From Giesbergeria anulus (lineage in GTDB: Bacteria; Pseudomonadota; Gammaproteobacteria; Burkholderiales; Burkholderiaceae_C), in the NCBI RefSeq assembly GCF_900111115.1, contig NZ_FOGD01000008.1, positions 1 through 64,000 of the forward strand: a DNA stretch of 64,000 bases. The letters run 5' to 3'. The translations under genes and the position numbers were made by a program. The notes under the pieces were generated by a model. The model was given only the letters and a program-made list of their open reading frames with translations. It did not search any database and was not told the DNA's origin. Numbering within the stretch: position 1 is the stretch's first letter; each line of letters opens with the position of its first letter. This document shows positions 22,301 through 30,859 of the stretch, piece by piece.

Positions 22301-23278
22301 GAGCTGGAGCTGGCCGTGCAAGGCGGTGGCTGGTGCTTGCGGCCACAACGCTGCCAGATTGAGCGCCCGCACATCGGCCTGCACCTGCTGCAAGGGCTGG
22401 GCGGCCCACGGTGCCAATTGCGCGGCCAGTTCGGCCCCTATCATCTCTGCTGCGGTGGCGTTGTTCTGTGCCTGCGGGCGCAAACTGGCCTGCAAAGACA
22501 GCCGCGCCCCAGCACCGGCCAAAGTGCCTTGGACATGGGCTTGGGCCTGTGCCAACAGCGGCTGCGTGGCTTTGGGCAGCGTGGTTTGCACCTGCCCTTG
22601 CACCTGCACATCCAAAGCCATCGGGGCTTGTGCCTGCAAACGGGCTTGGGCGCTGTACTGGCCTTGGGCCAAGCTCAAGCGCTCCACCTTGAGTTGGTGG
22701 CTGCTGCCGTCATAGCCATAGTGGCCTGCCAGCGCACTGGCCTGCACCGAGGTGGGGCCTTTAATCCAAGATATCTGATCGACCTGAAACCCCAGCGCCA
22801 CCGACACCGGCAGCAGCAATTGTTGCAGGGGCTGCGGTGGCGGTTTATCTGGCTCTGGGGTTTGGCTGATGTCTAAGCGGGCGATGTGCAATTGCTCAAT
22901 TTGTACCTGCCGCTGCTGCCACAGCGGTGCCAACTGCCAGCGCAGCGCTATATCGTGGGCTTCTACCGACAACGCTGGCCCCTGCCAGCGCAGCCAAGCA
23001 ATGTGGCCGCCTTGGTGCAAAGAGCCACGCACCCCGCGCACTTCTAAAGTTTGGCCAGCAGGCAGCCAGCGCCGGGCCAGCTCTAGCGTGCTAGACAAGG
23101 CGGTGTCACGGCCTGTCCAAACCCAAGCGGTGCCAGCAGCCAACAGCAGCAGGGCCACCAGCGCCAGCAAGCCTGCCGCCAGCCAGCGCCAGAAGCGCCC
23201 TTTGCGGGGTGGCAAAGTCTTGGCGGTGGCAGATGCCTCGTCAGGGCGGGAGGCAGGTGTGGGGGAAGAATCGGTCAT
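19301..23278 (-). CDS. tamB: Translocation and assembly module protein TamB
   Basis: About 1325 aa from the ATG at 23278; the preceding codon is a GTG that could also serve. One N-terminal membrane anchor (about residues 32-52, WLAAGLLALVALLLLAAG) is followed by a very long beta-rich, Ala/Gln-rich periplasmic region and the conserved C-terminal TamB (DUF490) domain with TEQGRYRAWGQMLDIETG, NPALDILAIRPNI and VTYEHGLSGAVGLISVFYDL. AsmA-like, it bridges the periplasm with TamA for assembly of outer-membrane proteins and possibly phospholipid transport. It follows tamA after six bases. Confidence 0.95.
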   Translation of the reverse strand: MTDSSPTPASRPDEASATAKTLPPRKGRFWRWLAAGLLALVALLLLAAGTAWVWTGRDTALSSTLELARRWLPAGQTLEVRGVRGSLHQGGHIAWLRWQGPALSVEAHDIALRWQLAPLWQQRQVQIEQLHIARLDISQTPEPDKPPPQPLQQLLLPVSVALGFQVDQISWIKGPTSVQASALAGHYGYDGSSHQLKVERLSLAQGQYSAQARLQAQAPMALDVQVQGQVQTTLPKATQPLLAQAQAHVQGTLAGAGARLSLQASLRPQAQNNATAAEMIGAELAAQLAPWAAQPLQQVQADVRALNLAALWPQAPATALHGQLQLQPESASGWTVAVQLRNDSPGPWDRQRLPFSQLNAQAHYDGQQWHLPQALLQLGAGRVELQGRYTPATQMVQGSAQLQSLNPAALHSRLDAAPLNGWVRAQSPDGVAVDFSVDVRAAPAPAAGKMAGLPIQKIQVQGHWQAPTLDLQRVQVEALQAKLQADKVSLLWGPTPVVRGTFALTVPGAQWDASGLLGAVQGQGKLQGQVHHAERLRQWLQTLPGVPALLPGHSVQGQAQLALHWQGGWDSVRPPAAPRASSATPLRWEATLAIPTLVLAQPAASAEAPAQRLELTAVQAQASGSAQQATLRLDAQAGMAPYRATLHSQLQAQRDGNTATSPWKAQLSALQLQLQHQERAGRWNLTLDQALDAVWHPPTAGRVQAVLEVAAGQARITGPLPGAVQLQWQPLQSRWGTSGGMQLQTRGHLAGLPLAWVDALAPAKTPVLAAAGLASDHLLLEADWDIQTHPSLRAQLQVQRTQGDVQLLHEQGAATPAGLRQARLQLNAVDDNVRAQLVWDSAQAGQVQAQANTRLKREESGWVWTDDAPLAARVQAKLPDMGVWSVLAPPGWRIRGTLHADATLSGTRQAPRWQGHINADQLALRSLVDGVDLQEGRLRTVLRGDWLEITEWYWRGGKGSQARIAGYSGNLTAPPQEGGSLQGSGSIRWNDAGAGSGIHLDLQAQAQALQVLVRADRQVSVSGALRAQLAQGQLTLRGQLQVDRAAILLPDATAPRLGADVEVRSARKLAVAAARPAPAPSTPAQTRKPIDMAITLDLGRDFALQGHGITTRLRGQLELRSSPVPDAPPRVTGEVQTEQGRYRAWGQMLDIETGLLRFSGKHDNPALDILAIRPNISVRAGVQVSGSAQAPLVRLYADPDLPDAEKLAWVVTGRSSAAGGAEAALLQQAALALLGKQGGGTGAVAGKLGLDEIGFKAADPGNAASTAAITLGKRLSSKLYVTYEHGLSGAVGLISVFYDLSRRLSLRGQTGSQSAIDIIYTVRHD

Positions 23279-23284
23279 CACAGA

Positions 23285-25165
23285 CTAAAAGCTAAAGCCT
23301 AGGCGCAAATGCAAACGCACGGCTTGGTCTTGCACGCCATACGCCAGATCAGCCTGCAAGGGGCCTACTGGGCTGCGCCAGCGCACCCCCGCCCCTACCC
23401 CTGTGCGCAAGCGCATGGTGCGTGGGGTATCGCCCACGGCCCCGGCATCGGCAAACAAGGCGCTTTCCCAGTCACTAAACTGGTCATGCAACACAATGGG
23501 GCGCTGCCACTCCACGCTGGCCACGGCCAAATAACGGCCCCCATAGCGTTGGTCTAGCACGGTGCGCGCGGCAATTTGCTGATAGCCATAGCCGCGCACC
23601 GTGGTGTCGCCGCCAGTTAAAAACAGTTGCGTCACCGGCAAAGAAGCCGCATCGCGGGCCAGCACAGCGCCGCCTTGGGCGTGCAAAGCCCAGCGCCCTT
23701 GGCGGCTGCGGCCACTGGGCAAGGTGATGGTTTGCGCCGGGACAAACGCCAGCCAGCGCCCAGACATCCGCACAAACGGGTCGCGTTGAGGGCGCAACGT
23801 GGTGCCCGCCCCCAACTCCCACGCCAACCCATAGCCAGCGCTGGGGGCGGTGGTGCTGTCAAAGTAGCGGCCCGTCCAACTGTGGTTGATACTCCAAGCC
23901 GTGCTCGATGGTGGCGCGCCTTGGCCTTGGGCGTTGGCATAGTCGTATTGCAGATAATTGCTGCGGTCAATGCGCTCACTGTCGCGGCGCTGGCCCGCTT
24001 GCAGGCGCGCACTGTTGACTTGATAGCTGCCAGTTTCTTCGCGCTGGAGCTGGGCACCGCCAAACCAGCGCCAGCCGCGCGCGTCGGGCAAATCCGTCCA
24101 TTGGCTGGCCACTAATTTACTTTTTTGGTCTAGCGAGAGCTTGCTCACGGCGCGCCAGCCAATCAGCGGCAGGCGGTTGTGGATGTGGTCTATGCGCAGA
24201 CGGGCACCGCTGTCGGTGGAGGCTCCCAAACCAAACACCCATTTTTGCAATGGTGCCTCACGCACTTGGGCCAGCACCGGCGCAGCTTCGGGGGTGGTGG
24301 TTTCGGTATCGAGGCGCAAAAACACCGTGTCGTAATAACCACTGCTAGCCAAGCGCTGCTGCGCCTCTAACAATTGCGTTTGGTCGTAGGCGGCCCCAGT
24401 GGGCAGGCGGGCAATGCGCTGCGCACCCTCCAAGCTGTAGCGCTGCTGGCCGTCTAGTTGCAGTGCGCCAAAACGGTAGGCTGGGCCAGAGTCGTAACGC
24501 ACCGACAACTCGGCCCGGTGCTGGTCGGCATCGATCAGGGCGTGGCTTTGGTCAATGCGGGCGGCGGGGTAGTGGCGCGCTTGCAAGCTGCGCAGGCCTT
24601 CGGTCTTGGCCTCATCCCACGCTGCTTGGCTAAAAACCTGCCCCGGTGCCAGCTCCCAAGACTGGCGTATCTGGGTTATTTGCGCGCTGGTGGGGGCCTC
24701 ATCGGCCACAGCCCCAGTAAAGTCAAGATTGACCTGCGCAATCTCCGTGGCCGGGCCGGGTTCTATGATGAAGGTGATGTGTGGCAATGCCTGCGCATCG
24801 CCTGTGGGCGTCGGTGTGCGCTCTAGCGTCACGGTAGGCTCAAAGTAGCCTAGCGTGGCTAACAACTCGTGCGCGTCGTCGGGGGCAGAGGCCAACAGGC
24901 GCAACAATTCACGCTCTTGCAACTCAGGCAGTTGGCGAAAACGCTGCAACTCTAGGTGCTTTTCTAAATAAGCGCTGATGCGATCATTGGGGCTACGCAC
25001 CTCTAACGTAAAAGCTACTGGTGCTGTGTTATCGCTATCTGCTGTTGGCGGATGGGGCAGCGTTTGCGCCTGCGCACCCTGCCAAGGCTGTAGGCACGTG
25101 CCCAATAGCATGAGCACACTCAGCACCGCCCAGCGCAGCAGCCGCCCAACCTGTACGGGTGCCAC
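23285..25165 (-). CDS. tamA: Outer membrane assembly protein TamA (Omp85 family)
   Basis: About 626 aa from a GTG at 25165, chosen because GGGGGAG lies five bases upstream and a clean signal peptide follows (RLLRWAVLSVLMLLGTCLQ, cut near AQA). The longer open frame to 25378 would overlap the vwA gene by more than 170 bases. POTRA domains occupy roughly residues 60-300 and the C-terminal 16-strand barrel shows the Omp85 lid-lock segment LFLTGGDTTVRGYGYQ and the terminal VRLHLRLGFSF ending in Phe. Partner of TamB, encoded next. Confidence 0.94.
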   Translation of the reverse strand: MAPVQVGRLLRWAVLSVLMLLGTCLQPWQGAQAQTLPHPPTADSDNTAPVAFTLEVRSPNDRISAYLEKHLELQRFRQLPELQERELLRLLASAPDDAHELLATLGYFEPTVTLERTPTPTGDAQALPHITFIIEPGPATEIAQVNLDFTGAVADEAPTSAQITQIRQSWELAPGQVFSQAAWDEAKTEGLRSLQARHYPAARIDQSHALIDADQHRAELSVRYDSGPAYRFGALQLDGQQRYSLEGAQRIARLPTGAAYDQTQLLEAQQRLASSGYYDTVFLRLDTETTTPEAAPVLAQVREAPLQKWVFGLGASTDSGARLRIDHIHNRLPLIGWRAVSKLSLDQKSKLVASQWTDLPDARGWRWFGGAQLQREETGSYQVNSARLQAGQRRDSERIDRSNYLQYDYANAQGQGAPPSSTAWSINHSWTGRYFDSTTAPSAGYGLAWELGAGTTLRPQRDPFVRMSGRWLAFVPAQTITLPSGRSRQGRWALHAQGGAVLARDAASLPVTQLFLTGGDTTVRGYGYQQIAARTVLDQRYGGRYLAVASVEWQRPIVLHDQFSDWESALFADAGAVGDTPRTMRLRTGVGAGVRWRSPVGPLQADLAYGVQDQAVRLHLRLGFSF

Positions 25166-25203
25166 TCTAGCTCCCCCAAAAATGGCTTTGCGCACGCGGT
25201 AGG

Positions 25204-26391
25204 CTACTTGGACAGCAGGCGCATAGCCTGCTCCAGCCCCTGCAACGACAGCGGATACATACGGTCGGCCACCAACTGCTGGATGATGGCGATGCTCTGG
25301 CGGTATTGCCACACGCCCTGCGGCTCCGGGTTGATCCACGCAAAGTGCGGAAAGGCGTAGGTCAGGCGTTGCAGCCATTCGGCCCCCGGCTCTTCATTGG
25401 TGTATTCAACGCTGCCACCGGGTTGCAAAATTTCATAAGGGCTCATGGTAGCGTCACCGACAAAGATGAGCTTGTAGTCCTTGTTGTATTTGCGGATGAT
25501 GTCCCAAGTAGGAAACTTCTCAGCAAAGCGACGGCGGTTGTTTTTCCAGACAAAATCGTACACGCAATTGTGGAAGTAGTAGAACTCCAAATGCTTGAAC
25601 TCGGTTTTGACGGCAGAAAACAACTCTTCTACCCGCTGGATATGGTCGTCCATCGTGCCGCCCACATCCATCAGCAGCAGCACTTTGACGTTGTTGTGGC
25701 GCTCAGGCACCATTTTGATGTCCAGCCAGCCTGCATTGGCGGCGGTGCTGCGGATGGTGTCGGGCAGGTCTAGCTCTAGCTCATGGCCTTGGCGGGCAAA
25801 CTTGCGCAGGCGGCGCAAGGCCACTTTGATGTTGCGCGTGCCCAGTTCTTGGCTGTCGTCGTAGTCGCGGTAAGCGCGCTGCTCCCAGACTTTGACGGCG
25901 CTTTTGTTTTTACCAGCGCCCCCAATGCGGATGCCTTGCGGGTTGTAGCCGCCATGACCAAACGGGCTGGTGCCGCCGGTGCCTATCCATTTGTTGCCGC
26001 CTTCGTGGCGCTCTTTTTGCTCTTCGAGGCGCTTTTTGAGCGTCTCCATCAGCTCGTCCCAATCCATTGCTTGCAGGGCGGCTTTTTGCTCGGGCGTGAG
26101 TTCACGCTCTAGCACCTTGCGCAGCCAGTCGGCAGGGATTTCTTGGGTGAAGTCGGTGAGCAGCTCCACGCCCTTGAAGTAAGCGGCAAAAGCGCGGTCA
26201 AACTTGTCGAAGTGCTTTTCGTCTTTGACCAGCGTCAGGCGGGCTAGATGGTAGAAATCGTCGATGCTCCAAGCGTCTTCGGAGTGAGGGCCAACGATGC
26301 CCGCTTGCAAGGCTTCCAGCAGCGTAAGTAGCTCTTTGACCGAGACCGGGAGTTTGGCGGCGCGCAGGGTGTAGAAGAAATCAATTAGCAT
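25204..26391 (-). CDS. VWA domain protein (CoxE-like), partner of MoxR ATPase
   Basis: 395 aa. The N-terminal region (MLIDFFYTLRAAKLPVSVKE) and the C-terminal von Willebrand A fold match CoxE-type VWA proteins. The metal-site motif reads LLMDVGGTMDDHIQ instead of DxSxS, as in this subfamily, with a later GDATMSPYE. MoxR/VWA pairs act as chaperones that mature metalloenzymes or remodel complexes, but their client is often unknown, as here. Its natural partner, the MoxR gene at 27926-28780, is separated by a GNAT gene and an AT-rich AbiC-like gene on the same strand. Confidence 0.9.
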   Translation of the reverse strand: MLIDFFYTLRAAKLPVSVKELLTLLEALQAGIVGPHSEDAWSIDDFYHLARLTLVKDEKHFDKFDRAFAAYFKGVELLTDFTQEIPADWLRKVLERELTPEQKAALQAMDWDELMETLKKRLEEQKERHEGGNKWIGTGGTSPFGHGGYNPQGIRIGGAGKNKSAVKVWEQRAYRDYDDSQELGTRNIKVALRRLRKFARQGHELELDLPDTIRSTAANAGWLDIKMVPERHNNVKVLLLMDVGGTMDDHIQRVEELFSAVKTEFKHLEFYYFHNCVYDFVWKNNRRRFAEKFPTWDIIRKYNKDYKLIFVGDATMSPYEILQPGGSVEYTNEEPGAEWLQRLTYAFPHFAWINPEPQGVWQYRQSIAIIQQLVADRMYPLSLQGLEQAMRLLSK

Positions 26392-26395
26392 GTTT

Positions 26396-27277
26396 TTAAT
26401 CTTTGGAGTTTTTATTCTCTAAAAGTAATTTTTCTATTTTAGACCGAAGAAAACCGTTTTCCATTCTAGAAAATAGATCAACCTTCGCCGCAACATCAAA
26501 ATAACCATCCCCTTCAAAATCAAAAATTAAAAACGCTGCAATCAATGCAAGCTCCGCTTTTGTTAGCTGGTTTAAAAATAAGTTTTTATAATTATCGCAA
26601 TTATTTAAATCATCGTTTAATGTTTTTATAATCAGCAAAACCGTTTTCGAGTAAGAGTAGCTTTTATTGCACACAGCCACGATTCCATCTATCCTGCCGC
26701 AATAGTATCTAAATTGTTTTATATCAACATTAAAGCCTGCAATCAAAGGGATATCCCTTGAAAGTGCTGAGTTTATTCTTGAAACAGCTTCTTTCCCAAT
26801 AAGCACATCAAAACCACCGTCGCTGCGCCTTGCTGATTCTGTTGTATTTTCCAAAGCTGATTTATAAAGATTCAGCAAATCAAAAAATCTTTGCTCGCTA
26901 CGTTGTTGCTCGGCAATTTTTGTTTGCTCTTGCATCACCTTTCGGGATTCTTGTAGCTCTTTTCTTGTTTCAGCTAATTCCGCCTTTTGTAGCTTCCATA
27001 CTGCATACGCAACAAACAGAGTACATCCAGAAATAATTGGATTCAATATTCCACCAATAAAATCACCTATCTCACCAAATTTTTTAATATCTTTAAAAGA
27101 TTGTGGTATATCCTTAGAAAAGTAAGCAACAGCAGCAGCACCCACCAATAGCAAAGTAATTGCCACTACGGTAAAACCCAAACCTTTTGCGATGGAGTCG
27201 TCATCCTCCTTATTGATTTCGGCTGCTTCAGCCAAATCGCCGGATGGATTCGATGGTTGATTGCTGGGTGGGTGCAT
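26396..27277 (-). CDS. Putative phage abortive-infection protein (AbiC-like membrane protein), AT-rich
   Basis: 293 aa. Two membrane helices (about residues 31-53 and 75-93, the second after GEIGDFIGGILNPIISG) lead into a coiled coil (KLQKAELAETRKELQES) and then a helical domain with FFDLLNLYKSALENT, RYYCGRIDGIVAVCN and LFLNQLTKAELALIAAFLIF. This order matches the putative AbiC family (PF16872 type), whose name comes from lactococcal abortive infection; activity is not established for most members. Two sampled 60-base blocks (26401, 26701) have 16 and 18 G+C, against 32 in the neighbouring block at 26161. It is inserted between GNAT and vwA genes with only four bases to the latter. Acquired by transfer, I infer. 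Confidence 0.72.
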   Translation of the reverse strand: MHPPSNQPSNPSGDLAEAAEINKEDDDSIAKGLGFTVVAITLLLVGAAAVAYFSKDIPQSFKDIKKFGEIGDFIGGILNPIISGCTLFVAYAVWKLQKAELAETRKELQESRKVMQEQTKIAEQQRSEQRFFDLLNLYKSALENTTESARRSDGGFDVLIGKEAVSRINSALSRDIPLIAGFNVDIKQFRYYCGRIDGIVAVCNKSYSYSKTVLLIIKTLNDDLNNCDNYKNLFLNQLTKAELALIAAFLIFDFEGDGYFDVAAKVDLFSRMENGFLRSKIEKLLLENKNSKD

Positions 27278-27297
27278 AAATATGCTTTTTTCTTCTT

Positions 27298-27891
27298 TTA
27301 GCTATGAGATTCAATTCGGCGCAGCAACCGCTCACGTACCTGCGGCCATTCCTCCACCGTCATGCTGTACATCACCGTATCGCGGATACTGCCATCGCGG
27401 CGCAAAGCCTGACGGCGAATCACCCCATCTTTTTTTGCCCCCAAACGCTCAATGGCCCGCTGCGAGGCCAGATTCAGGTTGTCAGTCCGCCAGCCCACCA
27501 CCGGGCAGCCCAAGGTATCAAAGGCATGGGCCAGCAACAACAGTTTGGCCGTGGTGTTCACATGGGTGCGTTGCACACTTTGCGCATACCAGGTGTAACC
27601 AATCTCCACCCGGCGCACGGCGGGCACAATGTCGTGGTAGCTGGTACTACCCAGCACCCGGCCCGTGGTGGCGTCGATCACGGCAAAGGCAAAGCGTTGC
27701 CCTTGCTCGTGGGCGGCCAGCGCGGTTTCAATGTAGGCTTTGGTGGCGTCGGGCGCAGGCACCGAGGTGATGCGCAGATTCCACAACTCGCCATCAGCCG
27801 CCGCCTGCCGCAAGCCCTCCTCATGGGCCAACGTCAGGGGTTCTAGGCGCACATTACCCTGTTGCAGGGTCACAGGTTCCACAAAAGCCAT
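27298..27891 (-). CDS. GNAT family N-acetyltransferase (RimJ/RimL-like)
   Basis: 197 aa from the ATG at 27891 with AGGAG eight bases upstream. The pattern VRLEPLTLAHEEGLRQAA at the start, GRVLGSTSYHDIVPAVRRVE with IGYTWYAQSVQRT, and the acetyl-CoA pyrophosphate-loop region followed by NLASQRAIERLGAKKDGVI are typical of RimJ/RimL-type acetyltransferases that modify protein N-termini or small amines. The substrate cannot be named. It sits between the AbiC-like gene and moxR on the same strand. Confidence 0.88.
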   Translation of the reverse strand: MAFVEPVTLQQGNVRLEPLTLAHEEGLRQAAADGELWNLRITSVPAPDATKAYIETALAAHEQGQRFAFAVIDATTGRVLGSTSYHDIVPAVRRVEIGYTWYAQSVQRTHVNTTAKLLLLAHAFDTLGCPVVGWRTDNLNLASQRAIERLGAKKDGVIRRQALRRDGSIRDTVMYSMTVEEWPQVRERLLRRIESHS

Positions 27892-27925
27892 GCTGCACAC
27901 TCCTGCCTAATGCTCTATCGGTCTC

Positions 27926-28780
27926 TCAGCGGTTGCGCTGGTTCATGAACACCAGCTTTTCAAACAGGCTCACGTCCTGCTCGTTTTTCAACAGTGCGCC
28001 CACCAGCGGCGGCACCGACACTTTGTTGTCGGCACTTTGCAGCGCTTCCAGCGGAATATCCTCGGCCACCAGCAGTTTGAGCCAGTCGATCAGCTCGCTG
28101 GTCGAGGGCTTCTTTTTCAGGCCGGGCAGGCCGCGCACGTCGTAAAACGTTTTCATGGCTGCGGCCAGCAGCTCGCTCTTGAGCGTCGGGAAATGCACAT
28201 CGACGATGCGGCGCATGGTTTCCGCTTCTGGAAACTTGATGTAGTGGAAAAAGCAGCGGCGCAAAAAGGCGTCGGGCAGCTCTTTTTCGTTGTTGGAGGT
28301 GATAAACACCAAAGGCCGGTGCTTGGCGCGGATCATCTCGCGCGTTTCGTAGCAGTAAAACTCCATGCGGTCGAGTTCGCGCAGCAAGTCGTTCGGGAAC
28401 TCAATATCGGCCTTGTCGATCTCGTCAATCAACAATGCCACCGGCTGATCCGCAGTGAAGGCTTGCCACAGCACCCCCTTGACGATGTAGTTGCGGATGT
28501 CTTTCACGCGCTCGCTGCTATCGGCGTCGCCCAATTGCGAATCACGCAGGCGGCTCACGGCGTCGTATTCGTACAGGCCCTGCTGCGCCTTGGTGGTCGA
28601 TTTGATGTGCCATTGCAGCAGTGGCAGGCTCAGGGCCTGCGAGACCTCCTCGGCCAGCATGGTTTTGCCGGTGCCCGGCTCCCCCTTGACCAGCAGCGGG
28701 CGCTGGAGCTTGATGGCCGCGTTCACGGCCAGCATCAAATCTTGGGTAGCAACGTATTGGGAGGAGCCTTGGAATTTCAT
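27926..28780 (-). CDS. MoxR family AAA+ ATPase
   Basis: 284 aa. Walker A GEPGTGKTMLAEEV, Walker B ALLIDEIDKADIE, sensor 1 FITSNNEKELPDAFLRRC and the C-terminal lid are clear. MoxR ATPases work with VWA proteins to activate or assemble other protein complexes. The matching VWA gene lies two genes downstream (25204-26391). The pair is probably an ancestral operon later separated by the GNAT and AbiC-like genes. Confidence 0.93.
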   Translation of the reverse strand: MKFQGSSQYVATQDLMLAVNAAIKLQRPLLVKGEPGTGKTMLAEEVSQALSLPLLQWHIKSTTKAQQGLYEYDAVSRLRDSQLGDADSSERVKDIRNYIVKGVLWQAFTADQPVALLIDEIDKADIEFPNDLLRELDRMEFYCYETREMIRAKHRPLVFITSNNEKELPDAFLRRCFFHYIKFPEAETMRRIVDVHFPTLKSELLAAAMKTFYDVRGLPGLKKKPSTSELIDWLKLLVAEDIPLEALQSADNKVSVPPLVGALLKNEQDVSLFEKLVFMNQRNR

Positions 28781-28846
28781 GGGTGGATAGCAAGAAAAAC
28801 GTGAAGCGCAGATTGTGCGCGTAAAACGCTATGGTTGCCGTGTACG

Positions 28847-30031
28847 TCAATTGCCCAGCAGCTCGCCCACTGGGCGCAAGGCCGCCACCCGATCCGACAC
28901 GGCTTTGATGGCAATCATCAGCGGAATACCCAGCAGCAAGCCCCACACCCCCCACAACCAGCCCCAAGCCATGATCCCGGCAAACACTGCCACCGGGTTG
29001 AGGCTGCTGGTGCGGCTGGTCAGCCACGGCGTGAGCACATTGCCCACCAGCGTGTGGATGAGCAACGAGGCCCCGCCCACGGCCAGCGCCATATTGGGCG
29101 TGCCAAATTGCAAAAAGGCCACCAGTGCCGAGCCGCCCGTCACCAGCAACGAGCCAACATAAGGCACCAAGTTAAGCACCGCCGCCGCCACACCCCACAC
29201 CGCTGCCTGCTGCAAGCCCAGCGCCCAGTAAGCCAGCCCAGTGGCTACGCCCACCAAAGCGCTCGTCCACAACTGCACCAGCAAATAGCGGCGCACTTGG
29301 GTGTTGATCTCATCGGCCATGTCTAATGCGCTTTGCTGGCGTTGCAATCCTGGGCCAACGATGCGCAGCAGCTTGCGCCGTAGCAAATCGCCAGAAGCGA
29401 GCAAAAAGAAGCTCAAAAACACCACGGCAGCCAATTGCGCCAGCCCCGACATCAGCCCCAGCGTACCCGGCCACACATAATCGCGCACATTGAACGGTGT
29501 CCGCTCCACCACCACGCGCTGCACGCCCCGGCGGATAGCAGGGGTGCCGCTGTCTTGCGTGGCCTGCTCCAGTTGGGTGGCGGCCTTTTGCACCGTCTCT
29601 AGCGTGCTGGTGCTGCCTGTGCGGTGGGTGCTGCGCAACTGGTCGCGCACTTTTTTGGCGGCCACGGGCAAAGAATCGACCAATTGCGAAGCACCATCGC
29701 TCAAAGACCAACTGCTGCCCGCCAGAGCGGCCACCAGCGCCAGCAGCAGCGCCGCCGCACTCAGCGCCCGTGGCACGCGCCAACGCTGGCTGAGGTACTG
29801 CACCGCAGGCTGCAAAGCGCAAGTCAGCAACAAACTAAGCACAATCGGAATACACACTGCACTGGCCCAGTGCAGCGTAGCCACGCTGGCCAAAAAAGCC
29901 AACCACACCAAAGCCAGCCGGGGCAAATCAAAGGCAGGGGCTACCGGGGGCGCATTCGCCCCTTGAGCCGTCACTGTGACAGCAGGCTTAGAGGGAGATG
30001 CTTTGACAGAAGAGGAAGCGCGCGCGTTCAT
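28847..30031 (-). CDS. AI-2E family transporter (PerM/UPF0118)
   Basis: 394 aa from the ATG at 30031 (MNARASSSVKASPSKPAVTV); upstream sequence in the frame is overlap with intergenic DNA. A hydrophilic head is followed by about seven to eight membrane helices (LALVWLAFLASVATLHWASA, VPRALSAAALLLALVAALAG, LAAVVFLSFFLLASGD and the C-terminal group with NLVPYVGSLLVTGGSALVAF). This is the PerM family, which includes the AI-2 exporter TqsA and Na+/H+ antiporters, so the substrate is open. Confidence 0.9.
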   Translation of the reverse strand: MNARASSSVKASPSKPAVTVTAQGANAPPVAPAFDLPRLALVWLAFLASVATLHWASAVCIPIVLSLLLTCALQPAVQYLSQRWRVPRALSAAALLLALVAALAGSSWSLSDGASQLVDSLPVAAKKVRDQLRSTHRTGSTSTLETVQKAATQLEQATQDSGTPAIRRGVQRVVVERTPFNVRDYVWPGTLGLMSGLAQLAAVVFLSFFLLASGDLLRRKLLRIVGPGLQRQQSALDMADEINTQVRRYLLVQLWTSALVGVATGLAYWALGLQQAAVWGVAAAVLNLVPYVGSLLVTGGSALVAFLQFGTPNMALAVGGASLLIHTLVGNVLTPWLTSRTSSLNPVAVFAGIMAWGWLWGVWGLLLGIPLMIAIKAVSDRVAALRPVGELLGN

Positions 30032-30145
30032 GGGGCGATTTTGCAACCGGAAGCGGCCACTACACCATCTCTGCACCAAAGAACATGGCGAATCAGCGTT
30101 TGATTGCCCGATCAAAACCGGCTGTTGGCCGCTACCATCTAGCCT

Positions 30146-30859
30146 ATGCAAGCCCAGCCCCACTCCTCTCGGCGCACTACGCACCGCCTCCTTTTGCCGC
30201 TGCTGGCCGCCGCTGCGCTGGCTGGCTGTGGCACCGTGGCCGATTTGCCACACCTAGAACGCCACGCCCCCAGCGGCCAAAAAAAGGCGATGTCGGCCCA
30301 TCATTGGGATGTATTGGCCGACGATGTAGCCACACGCATTGCCTACAAAGTCAGTGAATGGCCTTCAGGCCAATTTCCGCTGTACATCAAGCCGGTGCAA
30401 TCGTCAGACTTTAGCGCGGGCTTTCACAAGCTGCTGCTTACCCGTCTGCTAGACCGCGACATCACTATTTCCACCGAGCCGACCGAGGTGGTGTTGTATG
30501 TGGATGCCCAATTGATTGCCCACGGCGCACCACTCACGGGACTGCTACCGCTGTCCTCCGGTGTGTCGGTGTTGCGCAACTGGCAGCCCCCGGCCCCAGG
30601 GCGTACTGGGCCCGAAGTGGGCGAGAGTGGCGGCAGCAGTACCTTGCCCGCCGCTACAGCCTCGCATCCGCACAATATGGGGCCTTGGCCCACGCGCACT
30701 GAGGTGCTCATTACCACCTCGCTAGAGAGCGGCCAGCGTTATCTGACCCGTACTTCCGACATTTACTACCTCAATCCCGACGATGCCTTTTTGTATGCAC
30801 CGCCACCGCCGCCACCGGCCCCTACAGCCATTAAAAGCTGGCGGGTGGTAGCACCATGA
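30146..30859 (+). CDS. Outer-membrane lipoprotein, possibly flagellum-associated
   Basis: 237 aa with a lipoprotein signal (RLLLPLLAAAALAGCGTVAD, Cys in the lipobox LAGC). The mature region has mixed alpha/beta character (YKVSEWPSGQFPLYIKPVQS, LLTRLLDRDITISTEPTEVV) and a proline-rich C-terminus (APPPPPPAPTAIKSWRVV). No named family is recognised. It overlaps the following FlgO-like gene by four bases, so the two are cotranslated and may form an envelope pair. Close to flhDC (about 2 kb). Confidence 0.75.
   Translation: MQAQPHSSRRTTHRLLLPLLAAAALAGCGTVADLPHLERHAPSGQKKAMSAHHWDVLADDVATRIAYKVSEWPSGQFPLYIKPVQSSDFSAGFHKLLLTRLLDRDITISTEPTEVVLYVDAQLIAHGAPLTGLLPLSSGVSVLRNWQPPAPGRTGPEVGESGGSSTLPAATASHPHNMGPWPTRTEVLITTSLESGQRYLTRTSDIYYLNPDDAFLYAPPPPPPAPTAIKSWRVVAP

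Noticed and set aside
28037-28804. 255-codon plus-strand frame opposite moxR
   Set aside because: Antisense to a well-supported AAA+ gene.
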